This document shows positions 24,601 to 36,400 of a DNA stretch of 64,000 bases, piece by piece. The stretch is from Lethocerus indicus. Its lineage: Eukaryota > Arthropoda > Insecta > Hemiptera > Belostomatidae. Where the stretch lies: NCBI GenBank assembly GCA_019843655.1, contig JACDQD010000005.1, positions 6,165,575-6,229,574 of the forward strand. Reading direction: 5' to 3'. Both the position numbers and the translations under genes were made by a program. Position 1 is the first letter of the stretch; every line of letters starts with the position of its first letter. The notes under the pieces were generated by a model that saw only the letters and a program-made list of their open reading frames with translations, did no database searches and was not told where the DNA came from.

Positions 24601-25753
24601 AGGAGGAAGATTTATGTAGGATTGCCAATTAAAACTTAAGAATTACTAACGACGCCGGGTTCACAATTAAAAGCCAATTAGAAAATTCCCCCGCCACCCG
24701 CAAGGCTTCAAACTCTCCGAGTCGCAGTTAAATTTTAATCAGGGAGGGAGGGGGAATAATAAAAGCGAAGGAGGACGAGAAGGAAGGAAGATTCTCTCTT
24801 CGGCGAGCCGCGCTCTTCCCGGGACCCGAGTGGCCCCATAAATCTTGGCTTCCAATTAAGTATATTTTGTGGCCGTCTGCTGGCCCCGGAGAAGGCCCTT
24901 CTGGGCTGTGCGGGGGTGGGTGGGAGGGGGAAGGGGGTGCTAACGCCTTTATGATTTGTGACTTGTTTTAATAAGATGCCCGAGCGGAAGGGGAAATATT
25001 GGGGATGGGGGCGGGGGTCGAATGGAGGAGGGCCTCCACTTTTGGCCAGGAATGCCATATTCCCCATTCCGCCGTCTTAGTGGGTTTCAAAAGAAGGAGA
25101 AAAAAGTTAACAGTTTTAAAATCTCAAAAAATATCGTATAACGTTGGAGAGAAAAAGGTATGTATTCGTGACATTGAATAATATCTGTTTGGAGGTGCCC
25201 CGAGCCAGTTTAAATGATTCAATTCCCTGTAAATAATGGAAACCGAGATTCGAGGGGGAGGGAGTGGAACTAAAACAGGATTGGCCATGGCCGTCGTTTT
25301 TTATTTCTTTTATAGCTTGCTCATAATTCGTATGTAGGTATGGCGATTAAAGGTAGCTTGTATGGGTAATAATTTCCTCTTTGTTTTATATGTAGGAAAC
25401 GTTTTAAAAGCACCTTATGTGAATAGGCTGTAGCGGATTTTCTATTCGGTTTAGCGATTAAAACCCTTGTTTGGCCTCGAATTAGCGACACAGAAACAAC
25501 TAGGAACGCCCAAAATATTATATTTCCCTGTTGTAAGGCCAGAATCCGGGGAGAGACGTCCATGGTTTTCGGGATCGAAAATTTTCGCGATTGCAAAAGT
25601 TTTCCCGAGCGCTCCCTCCATCCCCCTCCCATACTTCGGCAAGGGGAGGGAAACTCGCCGGGGGAAAAAAGGAAAGAAGGAAACTAGTGGAACCGCATTT
25701 TGGGTGCGAGTGAGCCTTACTCCCCGCCAACACCCCCGGCCCCAAGCCATCTT

Positions 25754-25756
<3 letters not shown>

Positions 25757-25806
<50 letters not shown>
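25757..25806. repeat. (TC)25 microsatellite
   Basis: Uninterrupted 50-base TC tract at the edge of a GC-rich island. It creates long repetitive open frames on both strands that are not genes. Confidence 0.97.
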
Positions 25807-25810
<4 letters not shown>

Positions 25811-26795
25811 AGGCGCACACAACTTTCCTCTTCTGAGTGAGGCCGCCGCACCCTACCAGAGGACTGCCGAAACTTCCACCACCGGGCCGGTATAAATTCG
25901 AAAATGGAGCCCGGACACCCGCTATTACCGTTGCACTCCTTATATAAGCGTTCCTCGAGAACTTAGTAACGAAAGAAATTGTCGGAGATCCTGTTGTACA
26001 TTCTAACACGTTTGTCTCCAACGTAGATTCTTGAATTGTATTTAACATATATTATGCAAATTATACTCCTATATTAGCATTAATATTTATCGTTTAGCCA
26101 CAAAATATTAATTAATGATGCATCTCATTTAAATAAATAAATATAGTGGTAATTTTTAAAACAGCTGATGCCTGGCAATATGCATTTATTAGTAACATTA
26201 GAGTTTGCCTCTATCAGATTTGTATTGTCAGAAAGGATAAAGATAAAATCTACAGCAAGTTCTATTTGAACTTGAACATGTTTTTAAATTTGAAGCACCT
26301 ATATTGTGGTGAATTTTTCAGCATAAACGTCCAATGTTGGTTGGAGTTCATGTAACCTCAGATATTTCCATTCCTATAGTGAAATGTTAAGATATCGATG
26401 AGTGTCAATCTGCCTTATCTCCTCGCGTATCTCTGCCGCAATTTTAAATCAATTTTTCAACAACGGGTTCTTATCGTAGAAGATAAGGATAATATGGTAT
26501 TTGTTGAATGTTTTGAGAGCATATTGACGCGGGGCACGATTTAGGGTAATCAATTGTTTAGATGTCATGTTTTTTTCCTGTTTTTTCCCCATATAGTTAA
26601 TTAATTCTATAGTTCAATGTTTCATTTTTTTAGGTTAGGTGTAATACTTTTGTATTATAAGCAATAGCACTCTTACAATTGATAACTTTGTACATGTAAT
26701 TACAATAAAAATAATTCGTATTTTATATCATATCACCCAGCACTCATGGTTGATACGGGATATCTGAGGCTATATGAGTAAATATAAACAAATAT
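25807..26795. other. Gap between the TC repeat and the coding gene's 3' end
   Basis: Mostly AT-rich with no supportable gene. A GC-balanced block at about 25807-25930 adjoins the TC repeat. Two AATAAA-type hexamers occur on the plus strand (for example near 26705), but no plus-strand gene points at them. Confidence 0.55.
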
Positions 26796-26800
26796 TTTTA

Positions 26801-26806
26801 TTTATT
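26801..26806 (-). terminator. Candidate poly(A) signal AATAAA
   Basis: On the minus strand CAATAAATAAAAATA contains overlapping AATAAA hexamers (26806-26801 and 26802-26797), about 235 nt after the proposed stop at 27042-27040, followed by T-rich sequence. It is the best 3'-end signal for the 27-30.5 kb gene. Confidence 0.5.
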
Positions 26807-27039
26807 GATTTTTGTACAAAAGATTTACTTTAAATAATATAACATTAATAATATTTTACACGATTATTTACATAATATCACTGTTTCGTTAGTGTCCTCG
26901 TTTAAAGCGATATTTTAATTTGCCTTCTTCGCAAATTGGAGGGATTGAAAGCTCGATAGTTCGTAATAAATTGATTCTGTACCTAATTTTGTGGAATGCG
27001 GTGGACAAAATCGTTACAATTTCCGGGCCTAAATTTGAA

Positions 27040-30000
27040 TTACAACAAAGCGTAGGTCAGAAGAATTACAAACAAGAAGCAGGATATTGTTCCGATCATC
27101 CAACGTTTTTTATTTACCGTTCCTATGATGATGATGCTGCTGTCTTTGCTGCTACAACTGCTGCAGCTACTTCTTCTGCTATGCATCCTCATAATCTTCA
27201 ATTTCGTTTTTAGTTTTCTATAAAGAATAAATGAAATTAATGCTAATAATAAAAAATTAACTGATTCGAGTAATTCGATTGGGGGTGCGCTAGGGCAGGG
27301 GTCGACCTAGGATTTGGAAAGTTGACGTAGAAAACTTTAATTTTTCCTTACAACTACGATAGTTGAGGTGTTTCTTACTTACTCGGCTATCATGCTCGAC
27401 TGTTCTTCTATCCGTTCGTGTGCAGCGGTGAATATGGCTATTAGGGCCTTTGCCCTGGTGGCGGCGAGCATGCCCGCGACGGAGGCCTGCCCCACGGCGC
27501 TGGCCGCCGCAGCCGCCGCACTCGCCGCCGACGCTTCAGCCCTGATCATCGCAAATTTTTCCTCTTCCGACATCCCGATATCGTAGGGGAGGCCTGCTAT
27601 ACTGACCCCACTCGAGTACGAAATCTGACTGTTGAGGACGGCCTTCCTGTAATGGACATTCTGGCACCCGCTGGATGATTCCTCTTCGTCGGCCAGTTTC
27701 GTCGGGGCCGTCGACGCCCCTCCGGCAGGCAGTAGGAGTCCGACGAGCCCCCCGTCCCCTCCTCGGGATAGTCCGCCCCGATCGAACGTAGCACCTCGGA
27801 TATGCTCCTCCTCAGGGGCCGCCGCTTAGGGTTGCCCGGGCGCGAGGCCGTACCCTGCGGCCATCCGGCTTCGTATTCGGCGTTCTCATTAATCACTCCC
27901 AGCTCTTCCGATCCGCACCTCGTCGAGCCCGACCTGTCGCTATTCCCTCGTAACGGCGGTCCCACTTCAGCGAATATTTCGTTTTGGCATTCGCATTTAG
28001 TGCCTTTGTTACCGGCGTCGACGTATTGCGATATACTTCTGATCACTGACGGTCGGAAAGAACGGCAAGCGTGTTGATGGTCCGTTCGAATTGCAGTTGG
28101 AGATGTCAATTTCGCCCTCTCTTCTTCGGCTGCGGTTTCACCTGGATGTTTCTCCTCGACTTTTAACTCCAGAGGTATAGATTCGATTTGGCTCTCAACG
28201 GCTACTGCTCCGATTTGACCACCCATTTGTAAATATTCGTGTTCTTCACTATTTTCAGTTATATTAGGTTCACACGTAGAAATGGTTTCTTCCGTATTTT
28301 CTATCGTGATGCAAACCTCATCCGAAATTCGCCTTTCATCGACCGAGTGAATGGATAAATCTTCTTGATATTCGGCTGTTTCACAGTGCTTACTTGCCGT
28401 TACTATCTCGAGGCTTTCTAACGGTAGATTGAAATCATTTAACGTATTCATACCCAATTTTCGGTGATGTTGTAAACCTTCTTTTATTTCACTTCCCTGA
28501 GAGCATGCTATCATGTCTTCGCTCTCCCTCAAGGGCTTGCACACTTCATCCGAAGGAACATCCAAACGGAATGCTCCCTCTGTACAATGTTGATTATTCC
28601 CCAATCCTTGAGTGTTTACAGTTGCAGTTGTGGGTTCAGTAGACACGTTAAATTCCGCTGGTACAATGTCACTTTCCGGACTATATTTCCGTAAATTGTA
28701 TATTTCACAACATTCGCTACTATTATGGTATGTTGAATTTTCTAAACTTTCTATCGGTTCCGTAGTGACGAAAACCTCTTCTGACTCTCTTTGTTTCGTC
28801 TCCAGATTATTTGGCTCTTCTGCACCGTTAAAAGTTATTACATCCGTTTTTATCTGAGGCCCAGATGTCTCACTTTCCAGGTAGTCGGTTGTGTACACTT
28901 CTTGTACAAACCCTTCAGAATCGCTTACTCTTTGGGATTTGCCCGTATTCAGTCGTTGGCAATATTCTCCGATCTGTAAATCGAATGTAGATTCCCGATC
29001 GTTCGGATCTTCGACATTTAGACAGACTTCTTCGAAATCACTTTTAGGAACCGATGAATTGTCCGATTCTAAACGCGATCGCATTCTTTCGTATCCTTCC
29101 GAGCCGCCGCTGTCGTTATCTTCTGAAGTGGACCCGTTACGATTTTCCTTACTTTCAATTTCATCGCACGCGCTCCTTATCAAAGACGATATAAACGGTT
29201 CTAGACGGGACATCATTGATATTCTGAGTTCGCTGTCTTCGCTTCCGAAGATTGAACCTGTTACCGATTTCCCGTCAAATGAATTTCCAATCGTGACGCA
29301 GAATTCGTCAGACTCACTAGAGTTATATGGTACTTCACAGTACTGGTAGGGTATGTTGACAATAGTCGGTTGCGGGGCATTCGGTTTCCCTCAAATAATC
29401 GGTCTGTTCATGTCTGATAGCAACATCGTGCGATCTAAGTGGATTTATACCGGAAGGTGGTCCTTCGTTTTCAATCACCACTGGTATTCTACAACCCGTC
29501 TCTTCTAAAGTGACTGAGAGTTCGGATTCGCATCTTTGCATAGGTAATCTGCCGATCGCCGAAATGGCTGTTTCTCGTCCCGAATCCTGTTTTTTCCAAC
29601 GGGTTTGATCGTACTCTATATTGACGATAACTTCGTCCGAGAATCTTTTTTTTCCATTCGTTACGTTCGACACAGGTTCCCGTAAACATTCGGTGGGATA
29701 TCCATTATTTTGAGTTCCGTAGTTGAAATATTCTACAGAATCTTTCGTCACGTTTTCGCAACTCACCGATTCAGCGTTCAGTTCCGCTCCTTTACACGAA
29801 CCAGATTCTTCGGATCCTTTTTCGATATCGCTCGACGTCGGACTCCGAGTTCCGATCGACTCGTACCATGTTTCTAAATCTTCCACGTCTTCCCCGTACA
29901 ATTTAGCCCTTTCTCTAATCAAGCGGAGAAACCCCGCCACTGCCGATTGCGCTTCGCCCGCTTTGATCGCCGACTTCCTGGCGAACCTCTCGGTCAGATC

Positions 30001-30468
30001 GGCCTTGGTTATGGCCGATACGAGCCGGATCTTTGTAAGCTTCAGTACGGCCAACTCTTCGACGAGCTTCTCGCTGATGTTGGCGAGCTCTTTCGCTGCT
30101 CGGACGCCCTCGTAGGTGGCCCTGAGGAGAGCCGCTAGCGTCTCCCCCGTGTCCTTGTCCAGAGGGCCTTTCGCCGTCAAGTCGGTGGCCGACTCCTCGA
30201 CCAGCCTGAAGGCCCGCTCGGCCTCCGCCGAGGCCGCCTTGGCCTCTTCCATGGCCACTCTCGACTCGGTGATGAGCGCTTTCTCTTTGCCTTTGGCTAT
30301 GCTGGAAACGTGCTCGTATATGTCTTCGGCCGAACCCTCGACCTTTTTCCCATCGTCGATCTCCTCCTCCGCCGTATTGGGGACATCGACCACCCTCCAC
30401 CCGAACCCGCTTTCATCCTCTCCTTCCAGACTTGGTACCCTATCATTATCGCTTATCGATGCCACCAT
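27040..30468 (-). CDS. Unrecognised tail-anchored, acidic, Ala-rich helical protein; frame broken twice
   Basis: I do not recognise the family. The minus-strand frame starts at ATG 30468-30466 (M-V-A-S-I-S-D-N) with an in-frame TAA 15 nt upstream and runs about 1,090 residues over two coding exons if two indels are bridged. Residues 11-50 are acidic, and about 58-192 are an Ala/Glu/Lys-rich helical, probably coiled-coil segment. A long Ser/Glu/Asn-rich disordered region follows with at least six copies of a motif like S-D-E-V-C-I-T-I-E. Then come a second Ala-rich helix (27383-27573), a basic Ser/Cys-rich linker and a terminal hydrophobic segment ending L-L-T-Y-A-L-L-stop. It has no signal peptide, so a tail-anchored protein facing the cytosol (or nucleus) is inferred. 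The ATG 29216 and ATG 27573 are internal methionines, because coding-like sequence continues upstream of both. GC content is well above the surroundings. A decaying copy cannot be excluded. Confidence 0.72.
27043..27102 (-). other. C-terminal membrane anchor segment
   Basis: The last 20 codons of the second coding exon begin W-M-I-G-T-I-S and continue through F-L-F-V-I-L-L before ending T-Y-A-L-L and TAA. Two Lys and an Arg precede the Trp. This is the layout of a tail anchor: basic residues, one membrane helix, almost nothing beyond it. The KASH-type ending with prolines is not present. Confidence 0.6.
27218..27382 (-). other. 165-bp GT-AG intron
   Basis: On the minus strand the donor GA|GTAAGT is at 27382-27377 and the acceptor TTTATTCTTTATAG ends at 27218. 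The apparent TAA at 27381-27379 that closes the upstream frame lies inside this donor, so it is not a true stop. Joining GA to the A at 27217 gives a Glu codon and keeps the frame open for 58 more residues to TAA 27042-27040. Confidence 0.72.
27383..27573 (-). other. Second alanine-rich helical segment
   Basis: Starting M-S-E-E-E-K-F-A, this stretch of about 64 residues holds runs of Ala with Ser, Gly and Val and ends R-I-E-E-Q-S-S-M-I-A-E at the splice donor. Its composition resembles the N-terminal helix (A-M-E-E-A-K-A-A-S-A-E-A), which hints at pairing between the two. The frame is open upstream of its methionine through L-P-Y-D-I-G back to the 27717-27720 indel, so the methionine is not a start codon. 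Confidence 0.65.
27717..27720 (-). other. Frameshift site 2: G4 run, one base apparently missing
   Basis: Upstream of this run the coding-like frame is the one reading Y-C-L-P-E-G. Downstream that frame becomes an Arg/Pro-rich string ending at a stop at 27597. The alternative frame gives A-S-T-A-P-T-K-L-A-D-E-E-E-S and leads without a stop into the Ala-rich helix and the splice donor. One additional G in the minus-strand GGGG would connect the two. Confidence 0.65.
28299..29640 (-). repeat. Array of short S-D/E-E-V-x-V/I-x-I-E motifs in the protein
   Basis: Copies read S-D-E-V-I-V-N-I-E (29614-29640), E-S-E-L-S-V-T-L-E (29503-29529), S-D-E-F-C-V-T-I-G (29286-29312), D-F-E-E-V-C-L-N-V-E (29010-29039), S-E-E-V-F-V-T-T-E (28758-28784) and S-D-E-V-C-I-T-I-E (28299-28325). 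Spacing is irregular. Each has an acidic/Ser lead and a beta-branched core, as in SUMO-interaction motifs, though a plain beta-strand docking peptide would look the same. The third copy lies in the overlap before ATG 29216, supporting one continuous protein across frameshift 1. Confidence 0.55.
29335..29391 (-). other. Frameshift site 1: overlap of two coding frames, extra base likely in C4 run
   Basis: The N-terminal frame ends at a stop at 29337-29335, while the frame used downstream is open back to a TGA at 29393-29391. In the overlap, the minus-strand CCCC run (29377-29374) is the simplest place for one extra base: leaving one out joins E-T-E-C-P to Q-P-T-I-V-N-I-P-Y and runs straight on into a motif copy. 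The overlap is too short for an ordinary intron. Confidence 0.62.
29893..30297 (-). other. N-terminal Ala/Glu-rich helical segment
   Basis: About 135 residues (58-192) are dominated by Ala, Glu, Lys, Leu and Arg, with heptad-like spacing of Ala and Leu, for example V-A-M-E-E-A-K-A-A-S-A-E-A-E-R-A, then A-A-L-L-R-A-T-Y-E-G-V-R-A-A-K-E-L-A-N. Few Pro or Gly interrupt it. A coiled coil or helical bundle is inferred. Confidence 0.6.
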
Positions 30469-30492
30469 CCGTTTCTTCGATGTTTACCTGGC
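30469..30492 (-). promoter_or_regulatory. Splice acceptor and 5' leader of the coding exon
   Basis: On the minus strand ACTTTTTTGCCAG ends at 30488, followed by an 19-nt leader holding a TAA in frame with the ATG at 30468. The -3 base is C, so the start context is not strong. The leader implies an upstream non-coding exon to the right. Possible donors are AAG|GTAAAG near 30672 and AAG|GTAAAT near 31212. Confidence 0.5.
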
Positions 30493-33400
30493 AAAAAAGT
30501 ATTATTTATTTATCATTTTCTAATATATACACATTATAAACATTTGTATACACTAGACCAATTACATTACTAGGGAAATTAATACATATACAGTTTAGTC
30601 GTAGGGATCATTTGAAATGAATAAATTTCGAGCTGTATGAGAAATGGTACTAAGATATGGTTCCTTCTTTACCTTATATTCGACACTTGACTATGCCCGC
30701 ATTTGAACCTAGGCCTCTCCCAATTCGCCCATACACTGGTACTGAGAACACAAGCACACAATAAACACATTAAACGGGAGTAAAGACATACATAAAATTA
30801 TATCGGACATTTTCGAGGCAACATATTAATATTTTTCCGTTTGAGGAATAAAACAACTCATTTGAAAACGATGTATTTGACATCATGAGATAAATAAGTC
30901 TCGATCCGGAAAAGGAGTAATTATATTACTGTGAATATAGTCCAGTGGAAGTATTTCAATATCCTTTCTTGATCCTTACGTCAAACACGTTGTATAATAA
31001 ATAAAAGTGTTATATATGAAAAAGTTGGATATCTTCATGACACTCATCCTAATGTTGTTTAGAGTAATTTTTTAGGTGATCAAAAATAGTCACCGGTTTC
31101 CCTATCTAACACCATACACACCTACTTATACTCTGCACCAGTACACTTAATATAGCGCGTATATTTTGTAATTAATCTAAAATTCGTTGTGTCGGATCAT
31201 AAAAATATTTACCTTCTTGGTTTTTAAATGTTGTAAACGAACGTCATACGAACCGTTGGGAAACTCCGCGAGTAGCGAATATAATCACAAAAACTGTTTT
31301 CCACGTAACACTGCTCAAATGCTCGGGCCGATATGGCAATTATATAGAATTGCAAGATAAGACTACCATCTTCAGTCGCCGTAAATGTTATCGCCATCCT
31401 ATAATCATTGTGTGGTGGCCAACGGGGGGCGCTCTCGGCCAACTGACTCTGCCAACCGGGGTAATACCTCGAATTATTATTGACCAGGTATGCAATTATA
31501 AATTATCGACGATTCTCTAATTGCCGTTGAATTTTGTTATTATCAGCTGTAATGAGGAAAGCCGGGGTTTTATGTTTTTTTTCTTGGTTTGTTCCCCTTT
31601 TTGATTCAAGTGTTTACTGAACAAGGTAATACCCTTGACGCAAATTACCGTCTTATCTCCAGCCACTTTGCCGCTGCCGTTGGCCGCTTTGTTCCTAACT
31701 GCGGTGATGTTAATAATAAACATAATTTTTGAAATTAGGATTAAAACCGTAGCACCTGACTGTTACTGTCTGCAGTAACGTTTAGGGCCCTGGATTGGTC
31801 TTTGTGACCGGGGGTGACTACCAACATATAATTGAATTGTTTTCCAGCCGCGGTTATAGATTGTGCTCTGTTCTACACTATACAGTTGAGAAATGTAAAT
31901 ATTGAAAATCCTATCGAAAATGAAAATAGGAGCATTATTATCAGTTAAAATGATTTTCACGAGATTAGTAATTGCATTTTGCTATAATGACGAGAACAAA
32001 TTGTTTTAATGTTAACTTCCAATTATTAATTTTCAAAGATGTACACAAACTCCACCTCGTCCGAAACTTTTGATTACTGGTCCAGTAGGTACTCAAGGAG
32101 CGGGAATTGGACGATTTCGGTATGTAATTGAATCTCGAAACCAGCGAAACAATTTATAAAGTAACAATGCCGCCAATTATCTGGAAATATTCAGTCGATT
32201 ATCGGGTTCTGGGAATAGGGAGAAGTGCCGAGTAATAAATTAGCATTAAATATTCGCGGAAATCCTCTCGGGCTTAATTTAAAACTATGGAAAAGTTGTA
32301 CCGATCAAACAATCAGTGTCATTCCGGCGCAGTTTATAATTAATGAGACGGTCGGGACGGTCGATCGCTCATCAAAGAGGGAACACTTAATTTTGCCCCC
32401 TTGACCCTGTATTGTAGGTTGGCTCCCTTTTCTCTCGGCAATTCTCAGCCAATAGAACTCTAATATATTTTGTATACTGGTCAAACATTGCCTAAGCTAA
32501 CCAATTACGAAATTAATTTCGTAGATTGTGTTTAATATGGATCCAATTTATGTTGCTTTTAATATTAAATAAATTTTATACCTTTGGTATATCTGGACCT
32601 GCGACCTATTCTGGCACGCGTGGGCATCTGTAAAGTGCCCAAAGTGCAAGTTAGACTAAGACTAATTTTACATTTATTTTTTACATAAGGATTTTAATCT
32701 ACTGACAAACAAAAAAGAAAAAATCAGTACGTTGTACGGGTTTTGCAAAAGCATTGATATTTCTTATTGCGTGCAGATTTCTATTTTACGAACGTTGTTA
32801 TGTTGAAGAAACCTGTTATAATAAAGGTCGGTCTACTGGAAATAAATAAATGGGAAGGAATAAATGTAAATGCTTGCGGCTTGTAGATTATAAAATTTGA
32901 AATTTGTACCTTCGGTAAACCGAATTTGTGGTGACAGTATTAAATAACGGCATATTAACGGTACTAAAGTACACAACGAATGTATAATATTATGCATAGG
33001 TTCTGTTACTTGCGATTTATTATAATTTCTGCTTAGAGTTGAGATTATTTTATTGCTTATGCGTGCAGACTGGCGTAATAATAAGTCCTACAGAATCGAG
33101 ACAGGGTAAACTCCCTCAGTAAAAATGCAAAAGGAAAGTCCAAACCTAATTCATCTTTCGGGTGTGTCCAGAAGGTAGCCGGCCGGCAATAAATCGCAGA
33201 GCCGGTGAGTGGTGCGGGGCTTTAAGGGTGGGGCAGGGTTTAGCGATTAGCCGTTCTTTCCCCCCTGGCCGAAATTAAAACCCGTAAACTTCTCCAGAGC
33301 CCGTCGTGGGCGTTGGTGGCGCGAGGCGTGGAGAAAAGAATGAAAGTTATGCAAATGCGAGACATAATACCTCTTCCTCTGCTTGCAGAGGTATCCCTCG

Positions 33401-36400
33401 GAGATGACGTCGGAGGGGGCTTCGGGATTCGACCTTCCGAGAGGTTTAACACGGGCTATTTATCATCGTTCTCGTCTGTAAGGGGGAGGGGCAGAAAGAA
33501 GGGTTGAATAATGTACAGGAACTGTTTATAATTTCTGGGGAATCTTCAGCCTTCTTCTTTTCCTGCTCCTGCCGCTTTATTGCGTTACACGCCAAGTAAA
33601 CGAGCGCGGCTGTTATAAATATGACTGAAGTGTACGTGGTCATGTGAAATAGTCATCGGAATAATGACATTAATTCACTATGTTTTAATTAGGTTTTCAA
33701 TATCCTGCATTTTATATGTTTATGTAAATATCTATATATAAAATTATGTATTTATAGTATTTCCATCAATCACTACGCGAACTGTTCATTCCGATTCAAT
33801 AACAGACACGTAGACGGCATTCTTGATACTAAACACGAAATACTAAGAAGCAGTGCGGGATTAGTATCCATTGCGCCCGATTATAAGCTTAATAGCCTGA
33901 ACGGGATTTTCTAATGTACAAGTGAATCCTTCAACCTTAAATATTTACTTTTTGGTTGCTAATGCTTTTTGAGTTTTCGTACCGGTTCTATATCCGTTTA
34001 CCAGGGTACCTTTATATAATATTGATGGCATGATTGTGGTAATTTTCATAGCCTATAAGCTCAGTTGAGCTTGAACCTTCGAGCGAGCCATGGCTGTTAG
34101 TGGCCGAAGGAAGTCAGATTGCGGGGGAAACCATTAATTATAGTAAGATACGGGGGAGGGGCCGACGTTCGGCTCTTCTTGTATTATCTCTCGGATATTT
34201 CTTCTACCCCTTTTTCCAAGGGGAGGGGGGACAACGACATAAAAGGATTGTATCTAGTTAACTCCGTCCGTTTAAGGCATTCTCTTTGAAAGTTTTTTTT
34301 GGACCCGGAGTGGTGGGGGGAAAAAAAGGCGGGCGACACGATTTATAACTCTACTCTTTGCCCTGTGTTAAAGCGTAAAAAAAATCTCGGCTCCGCGCAG
34401 CTGATAATCGGTTGCCGGTCGCCGTATGACTATAGTCGGGGAATAAATTCCCGCCCTAACGCCTTATGTATTTTTTCCTATCTTGAAATTTTAAAGCCCT
34501 TTTATCAACACTCCCAGCGCTCTATAAAGGGGAAGGTTGACTTTATGTGCACTCTAAGTCCCCGTTCAGACCTCAGTGAAACAGTTTAACGGTCATTCTT
34601 CTCACGCAGACTCTCATAAGCGCAAAATATAAAACGCGTTACCGAATAAAATTGCAATTTATTTTCATTCCCTTCCAATTATATCACATTCACGCACAAC
34701 TATCGACCCAGAGCATATAGTGGGATTTCTTTGAGTTAAACGACTATGATTGCTATAATTAGCTTATATTTCAATTATTCCGTGTACCTGTCTTTTTTGT
34801 TAGTAAAGGCTTTCGCCAGTGGGTATTGGCTTGTGGGCCGTTACTAAAGGCGAAACAGGTTTAGAACAAGATCAAACCAGCGAGAGGGAACAGAAAATTT
34901 CGAAAATTGCGAAGGAATATCAATATTTGCCTTATATTTTTACGTTATACCCAATTACCATAATAGAATTGTTATGCATATTCCTCTGCTACATAAATTA
35001 TCGGTAATTAATGTCGAACAAATTTTCGAAAACCAGAAAGAAACTCGATGTTGAACTAGCCGCACTTAAGAAAATAGAGGCACCAATGTGGCGGGCAGGT
35101 TTCAATGGCTTCAGTCGCCGAAGTCCCTCCGATACTTAGTTTCCGTGGGAGGGCCCGGGCAGAGTTCGGCAAGTCCGCCCAACAATTATCGAGGCGGCAA
35201 TTTGTCAGGGTGACAAATTTTTATTGCTTGGGCCACGTTCCAATTCTCAGGTGCTGTGGAAACCGGCTCCCGGGAGTGGGGGTGGAGGGTATAAGCGCCT
35301 CCGCGAGCCCAAAGTAACCTCTCCTCGAGGGCGCTCTGATTTATCGGCCGAGCGCTCTCATGGGGAAGTCCATCCCGTGTTTTCGCCTATTATGGTATAC
35401 GTGGCGAGGCTGGAGCCGTAGGGCCGCGCACATAAATCCTATAAGTTTTAAGCGTTAAGATCCCCCCTCCCGCCAGCCCGCCAAACAGTGGAGAAGGAGA
35501 GATAGAAAAAGGTGTATAAATCTGGAGGATTCTTGGCCCGAACCGGGCCATCTTGGAGGAAGCCAGACAAAAACAAAACAGTCTACTTTTCTATCCTTTA
35601 TATTAGCACCGTTGCCCGTTTTGACATAAAATACACTCATTGAAGCTAATTATTAACAGCTCCATATAAACATTTTGTACAATAAAGTTAGATAGTGTTC
35701 TGAATTTTGATAGTTATATTAAGCAAGCGGATCGAGGAACATAAATATTAATGTTCATATTCCTATTTAAATATGTTCCAATAAACGTGATAATATTTAT
35801 GCGTAATTTATTTGATGCCAGCGAGAGTTTGGAATATCGTTTCCCACTCGCCTATTTTGGTTACTATATTACGAACGAGATGGTATTAGTTCACCTAAAT
35901 TTTCCAGTTATAGACTGAAATCTAATTCCGAGTTACATACTTGAAATAAAATGTTGGTTAATTCTTAATTTTCAGTAGAATAACCCTGGCTGGAGATCCT
36001 CCTCTGGGCTGGATGTATTGTTCAATCCCGGGTTCAATCTCGGGGCTCAGAATGAGGCAAATTCGATTCGGACCGGCACCGGCTTCCTGATTGTCGGCTC
36101 CCGCAAAGTAATCACTTTAGGCTCCAGGGATTATTAGACTTCCCTTATCTTATTTACAGTCAATATTGCCTATAATAACCGGAAGTCAACTTGAGCCTAG
36201 TGCCAATAATCGCGGTTTTGTACCGAATTACTGTCTAGTCAATATCCCTTCAACTCGGGCCGCGCTGTTGTTCACACATCCTCGTTCTATTAACGTGAAA
36301 CCCAGAGCAATATCTACGATCTCCTTACTGCATCAAATGACAGTTTGAATGTTTTAATATTCATAAATATAATTCCTTTAACACGTTTAACTTCTCAATT

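Larger units (their letters stand above)
17194..25756. other. Gene-free stretch of islands, hairpins and AT-rich DNA
   Basis: No supportable gene. GC-rich islands lie at about 17230-17640, 18470-18610, 19960-20150, 22330-22520, 23020-23400, 23800-24010, 24700-25060 and 25520-25740. Hairpins and palindromes occur at 17958-17979, 20343-20382, 20596-20617, 20847-20920 and 21584-21607 and are described separately. The 204-codon frame at 16963-17577 starts in AT-rich DNA, crosses the CT repeat and has no domain signature, so it is not called. Confidence 0.5.

Noticed and set aside
27597..27716. Arg/Pro-rich C terminus ending at the stop at 27597
   Set aside because: Composition changes abruptly at the G4 run and the other frame carries on with coding-like sequence to a splice donor, so this tail is read as out of frame.
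28891..30523. Plus-strand frames of 130-152 codons opposite the coding gene
   Set aside because: They are Ser/Leu-rich antisense shadows of the minus-strand Glu/Ser-rich coding sequence.
36000..36060. GGGTTCAATCTCGG, B-box-like, after an acceptor-like TTTTCAG at 35975
   Set aside because: No A box at the right distance and no donor. The open segment after the acceptor has no support.
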